Origin: Siphlonurus alternatus
Taxonomy: Eukaryota; Arthropoda; Insecta; Ephemeroptera; Siphlonuridae
Direction: 5' to 3'
Length of the DNA: 64,000 nt
Assembly (NCBI GenBank): GCA_949825025.1
Contig: OX463781.1
Coordinates: forward strand, 20,653,630 to 20,717,629
A program made the position numbers and the translations under genes. Positions 38,236-51,464 of this stretch are shown in pieces; position 1 is the stretch's first letter; every line of letters begins with the position of its first letter. The notes under the pieces are model-generated. The model was not told the origin of the DNA. It was given only the letters and a program-made list of their open reading frames with translations, and ran no database searches.

Positions 38236-41200
38236 TACACGTCGCAAGGTTTACTTCAAAAGAGGAATATTTTTTTCTCTTGCATGATGTCATGGTATTT
38301 TATCAAGAGGGTGTATTGTGAATTGTATAATTTATCAATTGCAACTTTCTCTTGAATACATATATAGGCTGCATTTAAATACATTAATTTAACTGTGTGC
38401 AAAATAATACATTTTTCAAATTGTACATGGAATTTTTGAACGCAGGAAACAATTTCATTGTTTTGCATTATAACAAATTCAAAAATTGAAAAGCAAAATT
38501 ATTAAGATAATTCATGGATTAAAAAAGAAAAAAAAAAAGACAGCAATCTATAAAAGTTAAGCAGTCGGGATAAATTATTACATGCATGCATGTGATGCAT
38601 GTATTCAAATATTTTCAGTTTCTGGTTTATTTTTGTACAGTAATTTAACTAAAGATCACTTTGCTGATTAAGTTAAGTTTAATAAATACACGTTTTGAAT
38701 GTTTATAGCAATATAATCTGAGTGCGATCTATTACCAAACCTTTGATGGATGGGAGCAATCATAATTTTAGAATCTTTACTTTCTCGAAATATTTTTACA
38801 TCACAATAACATGATAACAAGCTGCTCGACTTATGGATTCAATAGAAACATGTAGTCAGTTATTGCCAACTTCACACAACATTGAAATTATGTTTCAAGT
38901 TTATTTCATCTGTTTTAAATACTTTAAATATTCCTTAAAACTGAAATAATCCGCAGTAGAAGGGGTTTCATTATTTTATTGGTATTTCATTGTTGATACA
39001 TTAAAGTGATAGTAAAAAGAGCTCAAGAGGTAAGAGTGGATTATGTAGAGATGTACACCTAATTTCTAATTTTTCTTAGGACTATGGGAGATGACTACTA
39101 TAGGAAAACAAAACTTTGGAGTTGTATCATGCATGCTGTATGACAATGTGTTATATAATGTCTCATTATAATAATTATAGTTTGTTTGTTTTTTAAGTTT
39201 TTTATTATTAAATTGTGTACAAATACAGTCCAACCAAGGCCCTAAATGAAGCCCTATCGGTTGGAACTGAGTTACATACAATTATTCAACACGTATAGTA
39301 AGCTTAAACAAAATTACCTATATTAATTAAAAATAACAATACAAAAACAATACATTAATAACATTAACAAAAGATAAAAACAAAACAATCAAAAATAAGC
39401 ACGAACAAATTTAAACCCTTCAACTTAAACAGAAGCACGAATACAATTAATAGAATGGTATTACAGCTCACATTATCGCAAATTATTTAATATATGCTTT
39501 ATATATAGTTGTAATATCAAGTGGCATATTTTCCTAATTTAGGGATTTAATTCTACGAACCCATAACAATATGCCCTTAATTTTAAAACATTTTATAAGT
39601 AGGTAGTGATTTGCCTTGTGTTACTAAGGAAACTGTAACCAGCCAGAATAATTTGCCATACGTCTCAAATTCATCGCGACTGGCCCGACATCCAAAATTG
39701 TCTCATTTTTTAAACAATCTGAAATGCTTCAGGTTTATTATGTAACTCTGTATATAGTATTTAAAAATTTTAAGTTTTCATATTGATCTCAATATTACCA
39801 CAATTCTACTATTAATTCTTACTGGTCATTGATTTATTGATTTTTCTAGCGTTGTTACCATGATTTTTGATCGAGAGATGTCAAACTGAAAGATTTTTAT
39901 TTTATGAGGGTACCAGCAACCCCAAGAAAACGTTTATTGCAAAATTTCATTATTATAATAATAATTTACTGCTTGATGTAATATCTAGCTTACCTTTGTA
40001 TTATAATTACCTAGAGAGCCAAGAGGCTACATGCTGGATCACGTATTGACGAAAGCCAATCAATCAATGGTTGAAAGCTCATCACGCTCCCCATGTTATA
40101 CTGCACGTTCTGCCTAGCTGACTAGCTTATGTGAAGTCGAGAAATACACGAACAAGCTCTAGCCAGGTGGATATATAAACGACGCATTGTTATTCGTTAC
40201 ACTTTCTTTCTATATACGTGTTACCTTCATCATCTTGTATATAATACAAGATCAGTTTGAAAAATTATTATTGGCCTTCTCTCTCTCTCTCTCTCTACAT
40301 GATCTGCTCTCATAAGTCCTAATAGATTATTTTTTAAGTGCTTCAATTTTGCATTATATGTTATTCTTTATATAATATGTACATATTGAGGTCATATACT
40401 TAATACAATTTTTCAACGTTTTTTTAAAGAATTTAATGATGCCTTATTCTCCTATATTAATCTTAGATCTAAGTATAACAAGCTATTTTGTGATATTTTG
40501 AAGATACCATCTCTATCTTTGCCTATAAAATAAATTGAAATGATTATTTGCTAACATTTTTGATAATAATTCGTGACTCGTTTATAATATATTTATAAAG
40601 TATATAATAATTTTTATAACTTACTTTATAATTTTTTGCCTAAGAAAATGACAACAGCCAACTTTTTCTCTATAAATTATGATTATTATATACAATCATA
40701 CAACACAAAAAAATAATATTTATATTATTACTAACAGGTAAGAACAATATATAACTAGTTCTATATTATTAGATTTAGTTATAATAAACAGTAGTTAATA
40801 AATTATATAAACCTATTAAAATATAAGTATAGCTTATAAAGCGATATAAAAGTACAATATAAAAAATATACAATACATAATAATTTACACAACATTAGTA
40901 ATGCACTTATTATTTAATAATGAAAAATAAAAATACAATATATATTATACTGATTCTATAAAACAACATAGTATTATTATATTTTAATTTGGAAACGTGA
41001 GACTCCGGATGTAAAGCACAGAACACAAACACACATTAGCAAGTGATTACTTGCTAAGAACTAATTTAATATACGCGGAGGTGGTAGCGGCGGCGGTATT
41101 ATAGAAGCTCGTCAGCCACTAACTATGTTGTCCATTATATCCTGACTAAATAAAATAATCACACCTGTTCATTCCTCTCGCATCTTACACACAGTGGAGA

Positions 41201-42109
41201 AGCGGTAGCACAAAAAAGAAAAAAAAAATACGGCTTCTTCGCACCATAACAAAAAACAGGAACAGGTTTTGTGGTAACAACTATTTGTGTTGGCATGCAG
41301 CTTGCTTGTTACCTTATTAATTAAGAATATATTTAAACATGTATTAACAAAACAAAAAACAAATTGTATGACTAATTTATTATTATGAGTATAATATAAT
41401 AAGTTGACCAAATTAGTAAATGACTTTGTGTGAAATATTTAATTAATTGCTTACTAAGCATGTTTTACATGTTAATAGATAAATTAATTAGAATTAAAAG
41501 AATTATTAATTATTATTATATAAAATAATTTATAATGATCTTATATACAACTTCAAAACAGCTCATTAACTATATATTAATATTATTATATAGTTTAGTT
41601 CCTAGTCATTGTGAAATAAGAAATAAGCAGCTATGTTATTATATATACAGAGTGACGGCTGGATACGAACGTCTTTTCAATTGTTTTAATTAACTGTTTG
41701 TATAAATTAAATTACACATTATGTTAAGTGATATAATGCAACGATATCATTACATCTTCAGATAAAAACACATGCTATATTATACGGAAGCAAATTTGCA
41801 ACTTGTATAAACTTGCGCAACGGAAAGTTTATAATTTATGACTTATAATGACTTTGTCATGTCGTCAATTCAATTGATATGAGGTGTCTAGAAATATTTT
41901 CATAACCAGAACATGTGCTACAAATTGTGATATTTTAATAAACAAAAATCTCATTAAACATGAAATAATAGTATTTACAAAATATCAAAATTTATATTAA
42001 TTTAATTTTAAAACAATAGATACAATAATAAAACAATCATAATAACAAATAACATGATATAATATGGGTGTTATTAGTATTAGTAGAGAATTGATGGGAT
42101 AGGGGGGGG
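38236..42109. other. AT-rich non-coding DNA
   Basis: ATGCATGCATG palindromes lie near 38583-38602. A short (CT)n lies at 40279-40296 and a (GGTGGTAGCGGCGGCGG) patch at 41080-41096. No gene. Confidence 0.5.
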
Positions 42110-42370
42110 GGATTCCATGGAGCGTTTCAGAGCACGGAAAAGAAGACGCGGAGGTTTTAATTTGCGGATTGAGCTGGAACAAAGTGCGGCCCGAGCATTG
42201 ACAGCAGCAGCAATATACGAAGTACCAAAGATCCGCTTACAAAAACCCACGCGCTGTCGGACGGTATATATATCCTACAGACAGGTGTGGGTGGCATTAC
42301 ATGGAGGAGGTAACTTTTTTGGTGGTCCGTACGGGCAGTCTGGCAAGACGAACCGCAGCAATTAAACACT
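42110..42370 (+). other. GC-richer open segment, possibly exonic
   Basis: An 82-codon frame from ATG 42117 begins basic (MERFRARKRRRGG) and later reads GGGNFFGGPYG. AGGAG followed by GTAACT at about 42310 could be a splice donor that would cut the frame. Composition differs from the flanks. I do not recognise a domain. It could be a coding first exon, an untranslated exon or chance. Confidence 0.25.
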
Positions 42371-42949
42371 CATCATCAGGCGTCACGTCATCATCAGAGT
42401 GTGCTAACAGGTAGCTCGTGCTTCATGCGTGAGGCTTCCATCTCGAGTGACACGACACAGGTTTTAGTACCTGCATGAGACGTGAAGATGTTCACAGGAA
42501 CATATAAATAAATTTATATTGGTGAACATTAATCTAGTATAGTAAGCATTTCTAAAATATTTCATCATCATTATACTAAATAATTTGAATGCTTAAATAT
42601 CTTGTAATATTTATTTGATTACTGTCACTTAACTATATATAAACAATGGAATATATTATACTTTATTATGCTTAAAGAGATATTAGTCTACAAAGGCAGT
42701 TTACCATAAAGAGTCAACATGGTCCAATAAATTTTAATGTAAGAATGGTTTGTAGTATTAAGCAGAGGTCACTCACAGCAATGAAATTTATTAAAACACT
42801 GACTTAAATGTATATATTTAAGTTGATATTTAATTTCTTAGAATCATAAAACAAAAACAAACGCTCCAGATGATCAGGTGGTCAATAAAACTTCCAAGAA
42901 AACTCAAATTATAGTTTTTATACCAAATTTCTAAATCCCGTTTTTTGGT
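42371..42949. other. Mostly AT-rich non-coding DNA
   Basis: CATCATCAGGCGTCACGTCATCATCAG at 42369-42395 is a small imperfect repeat. Nothing else. Confidence 0.5.
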
Positions 42950-43375
42950 ACACGCAAGGGGGCAGGAGAGATTGGGCGTCACCGACCATGGCAGTGACCT
43001 GTGTCGTCACTGGTGCTTCCCTGTGACCCTGATGGTGACCGAGAGCTTCTGCAAATCTACAAGCGCTCAAAGAATCAAAATCTAGGCGCTCATCACGGAA
43101 CGGACAGACATGTCCTCCAAGTCTCCCGTAGGTATACAGTCTCCTGCACCGCCCTGTGACGTCACGGTGACCCCGTGGTGACCTGAAGATGGACACGGGA
43201 GCAACAGCACGGGAGCGCGAGGGAGATCATCACAGGGCGGCGAGTGATCCGGAGAGGCACGTAGCGCTCCCGCACCGCCCTCACAGCAGCAGGAATACTT
43301 TCACGCGCTCCGCCACGCCAATCATCTTTACCTGAGTCGTGATTTGGTAGTCGTTGACGACGGAGAGCCATCAAG
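42950..43375. other. GC-rich island dense in GTGACC/GGTGAC words
   Basis: It contains about ten GTGAC/GTCAC words, including CCTGTGACGTCACGGTGACC (43153-43172), and a duplicated CACCGCCCT (43146, 43274). Two minus-strand frames (70 and 92 codons) overlap it without recognisable domains. It is perhaps a promoter or enhancer with bZIP or nuclear-receptor-like half sites. Confidence 0.4.
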
Positions 43376-44540
43376 AAGAAATATTTGCTTTAAAGATTGT
43401 TATGCAAGATGTACACATCTAAATTTTTGTTGGAATATATGAAAGATGTATTTTTTATTTTAGGTACACAATTTACAAATTTAAAACCAATTGATTGATT
43501 TCATATTGACACCACTGTTGCTGCATGCTTACTGGTATAGTGGGTGTGAAACATTAAAAAATGTAGTTATGTTCATTACAACACAAAAAGGCATTGAAAA
43601 CATATAATTTTATAGAAAAGTTGTAGACGTTATTTGAGCGACAATACTAAATTAACGTCAGTTCTATGAAGCTAAAAAAACACAAGTTTATAGTTACAAA
43701 AATAAAAATGGAACAAAAACAAACTATATTGTTTCTCATTACCTTTATACATTATAAATAAACTATATTTTGTTTATGATAAAAGTTTGTAATGAAATTA
43801 ATATCACATACTTGTAAGCGTTTCTTCTTCATTAAAAAGTTTAAGTTTATAAGATAATAATAACAATTTATTCCAAAAAGCTCCTATATAATTATACACA
43901 CATTATTTTGTTTTAAACTTTGTTACTGTGCACAATCAATGCAACGAAAATAGGTTAACAAAGTCTTTGAGTGATTGGGTACATGTAATTGCAATTTTAA
44001 TTGCTTTAGTTTTGAATTACGTACATCAATTGATTTTAATTGTTTAATAAATCTTAGTTGCTATTCAAAAAGAAGATTTAGCATGCATTTTAGCCTAGAA
44101 ATTTTTAGTACAACATTTATTACTTTATTTAGTTCTTATTAAATTTATTTAGTACTAAAATTTTCAAAAATAAAATCTAAGCCAAGTTTTTTGAATAAAT
44201 AGCCCCTCTTATGTATATACCAAGGTCATGGATAAATATAAAGTTACTTACCCACCTTAATATATAGAGAAAATAAGGAAACATTCTTTATAATTGTATA
44301 TTTACAAACTGGTACGTAATTGCACATCAATGTAAAAAAAAAAAAAATAATAATAAAAATGAAAATGAAAATAAATGCAGCAATTAAAATAATATAATTG
44401 ATAAAAAATTAATAATTGAAAAGCTAAATTATATAATAATATAATGAAATGGGTATTATATTATAACCCTTACAAGACTTAGCTAGTATTATAATATATA
44501 TAAAGGCATGCAGCATCAGGTTAATTTACTTAAGCCTGCT
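43376..44540. other. AT-rich non-coding DNA
   Basis: No gene. Confidence 0.55.
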
Positions 44541-44765
44541 GATGTGTTTTTGCGGTGAGTGCGATCGTTTATGCTCACGTTGGTTCTCTCTTACTTGCAC
44601 TTGACGGCATCGTATGTATATATGAAGATAGAGGGTTGGTGCACATTAGAGGGAACGACGCTCGAGTGCCCCCCGTAGTGTGTACCGAGCAGTTCACATG
44701 CTGCTCCTCTGGGGGGAGCCGGGCGAGTTATGTGAGCTCTGCTAGACGGTATTATGACTCAGTCA
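44541..44765 (+). other. GC-richer island
   Basis: A 79-codon frame from 44555 covers it (start MSAIVYAHVGSLLLALDGIV) but lacks recognisable motifs. It includes CTCGAGTGCCCCCCGTAG and GGGGGGAGCCGGGCG. Possibly exonic, with low certainty. Confidence 0.25.
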
Positions 44766-46638
44766 AACAAATTTCATATAAAGTAAATTACTAATGTTTG
44801 TCTTATCATTATAATAGTATAATGTTATTCATATTTTATCCACATTGTATTACATAAATTAAAAAATGTAGATACATATTTGTAAAACCATATATTCATG
44901 CAGTATCCTATATAATAAAAAGAGCTATGGAGGAGCTATCGGTTAATTAATTTATTTTTTAAATTTTAGATGGAATGGAAAATTAATTATATATTATAAT
45001 ACCTGTATTATTTTAGTATATTCTCTTCTAATTTTTAAAAAAAATATATAATTAATTAAAATTAACTCCTAAATTGCACTCTTCTTTGCATTTTCACTTT
45101 GCATGCAATTTTCTATAAAGGGATGTCAATATATTTAAATTAAATATGATGATTGATTTATGTTATTTTATACGATGACTTTTATATTATATTACAATTA
45201 TTCACATACATTCAATAAAACCGAGCAATGATCTAGACTCCATGTTATTGCATAACTCTTTGTTTCCGAGTAACACAATATACAGTATAAGTATCTATTA
45301 CATTAATAATGAATTGTTCAAAAAATAGAAGCAATATAAATATAGAGAATATGCTTCTTATAATATATTGCATTACATTAAATTGAAATATGAGGTCTTA
45401 ATATATGTAATTGAAAATAAAGAGCAGTACAATTATAAAAAAATATATACTCTCTTTCTCTCCTTCGGTAATTATAAATTATACAATACTTGATAAGCAA
45501 TATGTAATAAATTACATTATATATATTATATATATAAATAATATTTTACAAGATAATTCCACATTTTTTTAAATATTTTGTATATAATTATATATATAGG
45601 ATAAATCCTTTTTGACAACTATGAGAAAATGGTAAAAACGAGTCATTTTCTAGGGACACTTTCTCGATGTGTGGGGTGCTTTTATTATTTTATTATTTCT
45701 GTTTTTTTTTTTTTTTTTTCATCAAACTATTTTTCAAATATTTGTTTAAATTGATTAAATAATATTTTAAAGCACGTGCTCATATGAACAAAAAAGTGTC
45801 CATGTTTTAAAGATTCTGTAAATAATAATGGAACTCTCATCATGGAACATTTGGAAATTTGTAAATAAAATAAATTATATATTTTTCTGTCCCCCTCTTT
45901 CTTGTTTTTTGTTTGTTTCTTTTTTTTAATGTGACAATTGAAAAAGTCCTTTGACTTCCGTTGACTGAAGATGTTTTTAATGCAAAAACAAGACACAATT
46001 TTTTATTATTATTTATTTTATGTTGTGACGTGGAGAAGGCACTTAAGTAAAAGTCACTTCATTTTCTTTTTTTGTCGTCAACAACAACAAGAGAGGGCCC
46101 ACACGGTAAGAAATTACGTCGGGCACTCGTGTGGGGAGAATCTCAGCGGGATTTGACCACACTTTTTTTTTACTCAACACCATTATCATCAAGGAGGATG
46201 GTCAAAATTCAAAGTCAAGATATCCAGTTAAAAAAATGATGAATGAAACAAAAATCAAAAATCTTTGTTTTCTCCTAATTTGAATAGAGTGGTGTTTTAT
46301 AAAATAAAGGTACCATGTAATGAGAAATACTAATGTTTTAATGTTATAGTCGTCGTTTAGCGGATGTTTAAGTTGCCACAAGTTTGGCATAAAACGTCAG
46401 ATGGATAAGTTGCCATAATTTGATGTAAGGCTATCGCAGCTATCATTACGATGTATTGATTTTTGTTGGAAGACAATTCCTCAGTTAGTTTATTATATTA
46501 CTAAGCATGTACGTTTGGTTGATATCACACTCATCCATTATCATTAACTACTTTTGGTACTCGTGGTCAATATTATGCTCAGGTTGGGTTTGAGGAAATT
46601 TGCGACAGGTTGAGTCATAGTTTTGATTCATACAACAA
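44766..46638. other. AT-rich non-coding DNA
   Basis: Long T runs (45700-45719) and TA-rich runs. A GC patch at 46092-46150 includes CACACGGTAAGAAA, a donor-like word at about 46106. No gene supported. Confidence 0.5.
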
Positions 46639-46962
46639 TGGAGTATTGTCCTCAATTTTTTTTATTGCAGAAATTGATAGAGCGTGCAAAGTTATGCTAC
46701 CCTGATTTTTTTTTCAGATTTTTTAGAGCCAGGGAAGTATTTTTAAAAAATTATTGAAAGTCCTTTTTGTGACGTCACGCGGCGGCAAGTCCTATCTTTT
46801 TCTTAAAGAGCGGCGTCTCGTGACGTCACAAAAATAACTTTCAATAATTTTTTAAAAATAGTTCCCGGGCTCTAAAAAATCTGAAAAAAATCAGGGTAGC
46901 ATAACTTTGCACCCTCTATCCATTTCTGCAATAAAAAATAATGAGTTATTCAATACTCCATT
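46639..46962. mobile_element. 324-bp foldback MITE
   Basis: The arms of about 155 bp (46639-46793 and 46806-46962) are complementary over TGGAGTATTG, ATTTCTGCAATxAAA, GCAAAGTTATGCTACCCTGA, CAGATTTTTTAGAGC and GTGACGTCAC. The centre is near 46799. Both arms carry TGACGTCA (46770, 46821). No coding. The target duplication is not resolved. Confidence 0.85.
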
Positions 46963-47078
46963 ATAACTAAATAAGAAACTATAAATTTGTATATTATGTA
47001 TTGATAAAACGGTACTTGTTAGATCATTTCTTCCGTTTATTTTCATTCTTACTAAATGTATAAAGTTTATTGCATAGT
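46963..47078. other. AT-rich spacer between two elements
   Basis: 116 bp with no features. Confidence 0.5.
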
Positions 47079-47299
47079 TACACTGCAAAAAATCGGTATT
47101 CAGACCCTCCATGCTTTTAACATTTACTGAACGTTAAAAGTATTTAGAAAAATAGCTAAATGTCTTTGCTATTTAATCACTGTTTTTACCATTTAAAAAC
47201 TAACGTTTTAAACATTAGATTTTTTTTAATAGAATTAGCATTCAGAAATTGCATGTTAATAGCATTTAGAAGTATTATATGCGGAATAGATCGTAATAT

Positions 47300-47640
47300 A
47301 TTTTAGGGGTCGACCCTTAGAGGGTCATTATTCTTACTGAATCAATTAAAGCCAATGCTAAATCCATAATCCTCACAGTTTTTGACAAATTTTGTTATAA
47401 ATATCTGTATACTTTTAAAAATGACCCCTGTTAGACCCCAAGGGTCGACCCTTAAAATGCGTAAATAAGAGCTCTAAAGTTAATTAAGGACATTGCTAAT
47501 GTCAATTTCGCAATTTTTCACGAAAAAAAAATTTAAGGGTCTTTTGACCCTTAAGGGTCAAAGGGTCGCAAATTTAAGGGTCACCATTAGAACCGCCATC
47601 AAATTTTACCCTAGGGTCGAAATTTGTATAACCTTGTATT
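47300..47640. repeat. Cluster of AAGGGTC/GACCCTT repeats
   Basis: The heptamer AAGGGTC or its complement occurs repeatedly, including the palindrome AGGGTCGACCCTT at 47307-47321 and 47448-47461 and a head-to-tail run at 47536-47590. It contains GGGTCAAAGGGTC, which resembles a DR1 nuclear-receptor element. It lies inside the TA-flanked transposon. Confidence 0.8.
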
Positions 47641-47721
47641 AAAATGAACCCTTGTCATTTCACCATAGCTCTTATTTATTTTATATACCTCAATAATACT
47701 CTTCCTACTAAGAAAGCATTA

Positions 47722-47812
47722 GCAGTGCAGTGGTAAGGGTATGATCGAAAGTGATTACCGAAGTTAAGCTGGCGAGTAGTTAGATTGGTGATCAGTTTTT
47801 AGCTTTTTACAA
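47722..47812 (+). mobile_element. Divergent 5S-rRNA-derived SINE head
   Basis: TTACCGAAGTTAAGC matches the 5S box A region, and GTTAGATTGGTGATC aligns with the box C region GGTTAGTACTTGGATGGGTGACC with a deletion. The upstream GCAGTGCA is shared with the complete SINE at 55774. No clear SINE body follows, and it sits near the right end of the TA-flanked element. It is probably an old, truncated copy. Confidence 0.5.
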
Positions 47813-47926
47813 CAGGTATGAAGACCGTAAACAATAAAAGCATTGAGAAGCTAAACACTTTTGGTGATGTAAAAGTGATTGTGGAGATTCTCAATGCCTT
47901 TGGTATTTAGTTGTTTTTGCAGTGTA

Positions 47927-48190
47927 TAATTCAAGTACCAAAGATCAAAGGCCGAATCATGCATATACCACAACAGGTGACGAACAGATCGAAGCGACTT
48001 TTGTATCGGTACGTTCGGCATTGTTCCTTGACGCCGAGGTGGCAAATACCTGGCGTACCTGACACTTCTTACTTCTTGGTTCCCACGCCACGCCGAAACT
48101 TCTCGCCACGCCGTCCCTATAAATGCCACGCCGCGTGCTCGCCAGACACGGACAAAAACTTTACCCACGCCATCAGCCAACATCCTTCAA
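47927..48190. other. GC-richer segment with CCACGCC repeats
   Basis: CCACGCC occurs at least four times at 48082-48135 and again near 48165. Overlapping frames (115 codons plus, 110 codons minus) cover it without recognisable domains. It directly abuts the transposon right end. Confidence 0.4.
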
Positions 48191-49914
48191 TGAAATCTCA
48201 AACACAAGATGAATTTTATACCGTCTGCGTATATAGTATTAGATATTTTTTTTACTGAACTTACTACAAAATAAAGCAATAAAGTAATTTGTCATAGTTT
48301 TTTTGTATGTACATTGATCTGGTATTGTCAAAATCTTTAGAATTACCTTTTGTATATATATTTTTTTAATTTTACTGTACATCAATATAATACCAACAAT
48401 AATCGATAGTCTTTAAAGCATTATATTTTATTGAAACAAACAAACTATTGTAATAGAAGCAGTTAAATAATATATAGTAAAAACATCTACTGCAAAAATA
48501 AGTGGTCCCAAATGTTAAGACTTTTTTCCCCACTTGTTGATGACGTTTAATGGTTGTTTTCAGAAGTAAATTTATGTAATGCATAATATATGGTATAAGT
48601 GTATTATAAATATTGTAATTCATTAGAAACTATCTTAATTTAAACAATTTGCTGTTGTTTATCTAAAATAATAAAAAAATCATCACACCGTTGTGTATAA
48701 TAAAGCCCATTTGACAATAAATTACCTAAATAATTGTAAATACTAAATATTTTGGGAAGTTAATTAAGCCTAGATGTTTGGCATATGTTTCTAGCTATAA
48801 TGTTAAACCTAAGCTACCATTTAAAAATAACAATTAAAACAATCTCCAGGTTTCCTTGTATTTTTTACTGTAGTTTCATCCAGCTGCAATGTTATACACA
48901 AAAAGCAGAGTAACGACCGCATGCACTCTTATTGAATGCAGGCAAAGAAAGAATTGCACTTCTGTTACTGTACGAGAGAAAGTTTAACAAGTGAATAGCA
49001 GATAAATTTCTCTTCGATTTGTTGTTTCCAATAATTCACTTGGTAAGCAAGTAGGCCTATTTTATTACAGCCTGAAGCAACAATATTTTTTATATTATTT
49101 ATTCATGGTAGAATACAAAATGTACAATATACGTACATAGAAAAAAATAATATATACAATTATACTGCTTATGTACATGTGAAGAAATAATTTCAGTATT
49201 AGATTTGCGGTTGGGGAAATTACGTGGATTGTATTTTTTTTTATGGATTATAGAAAATAAAAACTATTTAAATGACAATTTAAAAATTAATATGTAAAAA
49301 GTTCTTGGCTTATAAAAAAAAATAATGTCTATAATTAATTACTGAGATATTCAAGATACTTGTAATTTAAGTACATTATATATAATTAAATATATTCAAT
49401 TATTCATATAACTTATATTTATTATATATTATAAGGGACATATCCCTTGGTACATGAGTTTCAACCTTTTTAAGGGCTATAATAATAATAATTTATTATT
49501 ATTTTTTATTTTTGTTTTTATTGTAAATAATAAAAACTTTGCAACTCTGGATATTATTTGCAAATGAGTCTGCGACATTATTAGCTTTTGATTTTATAAG
49601 ACAAGTATTATCTAGTAATTAAGGACTGTCGCTACGTAGCCGGCCACCAGAGGCGCAACGTTTGCGTTTCGAAAAATACTGATTGGAAGAATTTTGTTCC
49701 AACATTTTTACAAAACTTTAAAGGATATTTAATTTTTAATTGTATAATATTAATTATATATATATTCTCTGATGAACAAGTTAATATGGATACTGTACAG
49801 CATTGTTTTAAGGACTTTACAAGTAAGAAAATTACACACTATATTTCCCCACTTTGTCACAAGCCCTCTTGCTGAATTTTTTTCTCCTCGGATGTACTGT
49901 GCATTGTCCCATTG
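48191..49914. other. AT-rich non-coding DNA
   Basis: No gene. TA-rich with several poly-A/T runs. Confidence 0.55.
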
Positions 49915-50459
49915 TTCGGGACGAATCACGGACCAAATACCCCCGGACGAAATACCCCCGGACCAAATATCCCCGCCCGGACCGGACGAAATACCCCCGG
50001 ACGAAATACTCCCGGACGAAATATCCCCGGACGAAATATCCCCGGACGAAATACTCCCGGATGAAATACCCCCGGATGAAATACCCCCTTGTAAGTGGAG
50101 AGGGGCGGGCGACCAACACAGGAGGGGAAGTTGACTTTATTTATAAAGTCTGTTTTTCTGTCGTTTGTCTAACGTCACGCGCGTCGTTAAAGAAGGAAGT
50201 TAGTAACGCCATTTTTCACAACAAATATATATCATATAATATTCAAAGTATATTTATAGTTAATGCCGTATCAAGATCTCAAATTGCGTCTTTAATTTTA
50301 TACCAAAACATACTCAAAATTGTGCCGCAAACAAACGATTTTTGTATATGCTATCATGCTTACGTTGATTGTGCGGCAATTATAAATTGTCTCAGCGTTT
50401 TGCAGCAAGATTTTGAAGGTTTTTAAACGATTTTAGGTTTTTAAACCTAGGTGTGCCCC

Positions 50460-50700
50460 TAGCGATTTGAGCAAAGCCCGAAATTAACAAATATTTTGAG
50501 ATTTGCTCATTTAAATTTGAACATTTCTAGAAGTGCTCAAATCGAAAAAAGCAATCCCCGGCGAGAAGTTTTATATCGGGCTTTGCTCATTTAAATTTGC
50601 TCATTTCTGAAAGTGCCCAACTCGAAAAAAGCAACCCCGACAAGAATTTTTATTTCGGGCTTTGCTCACTGTTTTGATCATTTCTAGAAGTGCTCAAAGC
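50460..50700. repeat. Subterminal 80-bp tandem repeats (left arm)
   Basis: Two to three copies carry CGGGCTTTGCTCATTTAAAT, ATTTCTxxAAGTGCTCAA and TCGAAAAAAGCAACCCC. GCAATCCCCG at 50551 and GCAACCCCGA at 50631 give a period of 80. Inverted counterparts lie at 51830-52090 in the right arm. Confidence 0.8.
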
Positions 50701-51260
50701 AAAATGAAAAATAATTATTGGAAATTGTGCCGTATTATAGCAATAAATAATAAAATATTGTAAATTTAATAATATTTTAACTATATCACTTTTTAATTTA
50801 TTGATAAAAATACAAATTTAACATCAATATAGCGTGTATATAGTATTTTTTTTAATTAAAACATTTCTTTCTGTATTATTCAAGTCAGATTGAAAAAATA
50901 CGATTTTTTCACACTGAGAGACACTTTTAATTTTTTTTTATTATCATTTTTTTATAATTAAAGGGTATGATTACAATTTATATACCCTAGCAATGAATTC
51001 CAGGTTGCAGATGAACAATTTCTAAGTTCAGACGACGTACCACACATGACAAAGAAAAGAGTGTCTCAGATCAGCAGCAGCATTAGCAAATTCAAAGCAA
51101 GGTTTTGTGTTTTGCAACTACAAGAAAGGTTGTCAATCTAAAACATGTTGTGCAAAGAAAAATTTTAGATGAAATTTAAAATGCCATGATAGTAAGCCCT
51201 GCAAAAATAAGTCAAGTTCAGGTAATAATAAGATCAGGTAATAATAAGATCAGGTATAAT

Positions 51261-51464
<204 letters not shown>

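Larger units (their letters stand above)
47079..47926. mobile_element. TA-flanked DNA transposon with CACTGCAAAAA ends, 844 bp
   Basis: It starts CACTGCAAAAA at 47081 and ends in the exact complement at 47924, with TA on both outer sides (47079-47080, 47925-47926). The TA duplication suggests the Tc1/mariner group, but no transposase frame is present. The right end holds an internal hairpin (GCATTGAGAA near 47840 against TTCTCAATGC near 47890). The interior carries GGGTC-rich repeats and a 5S-like SINE segment. Confidence 0.65.

Noticed and set aside
38052..38293. Frames on both strands over a GC island
   Set aside because: Mutual overlap, P/G/S-rich products and no recognisable motif. Kept only as a GC-rich island.
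38578..38605. Hairpin RNA from ATGCATGCATG palindromes
   Set aside because: A simple self-complementary word repeat without a stem-loop of useful length.
49930..50088. CRISPR array
   Set aside because: Units are 15-16 bp with no unique spacers, mirrored at the other end of a eukaryotic foldback element.
49772..50426. Plus-strand frames of 120 and 190 codons with PPDEI or RTKYP repeats
   Set aside because: They read the GGACGAAATACCCCC minisatellite in two frames, and the mirrored array gives equivalent frames at 52666-52854.
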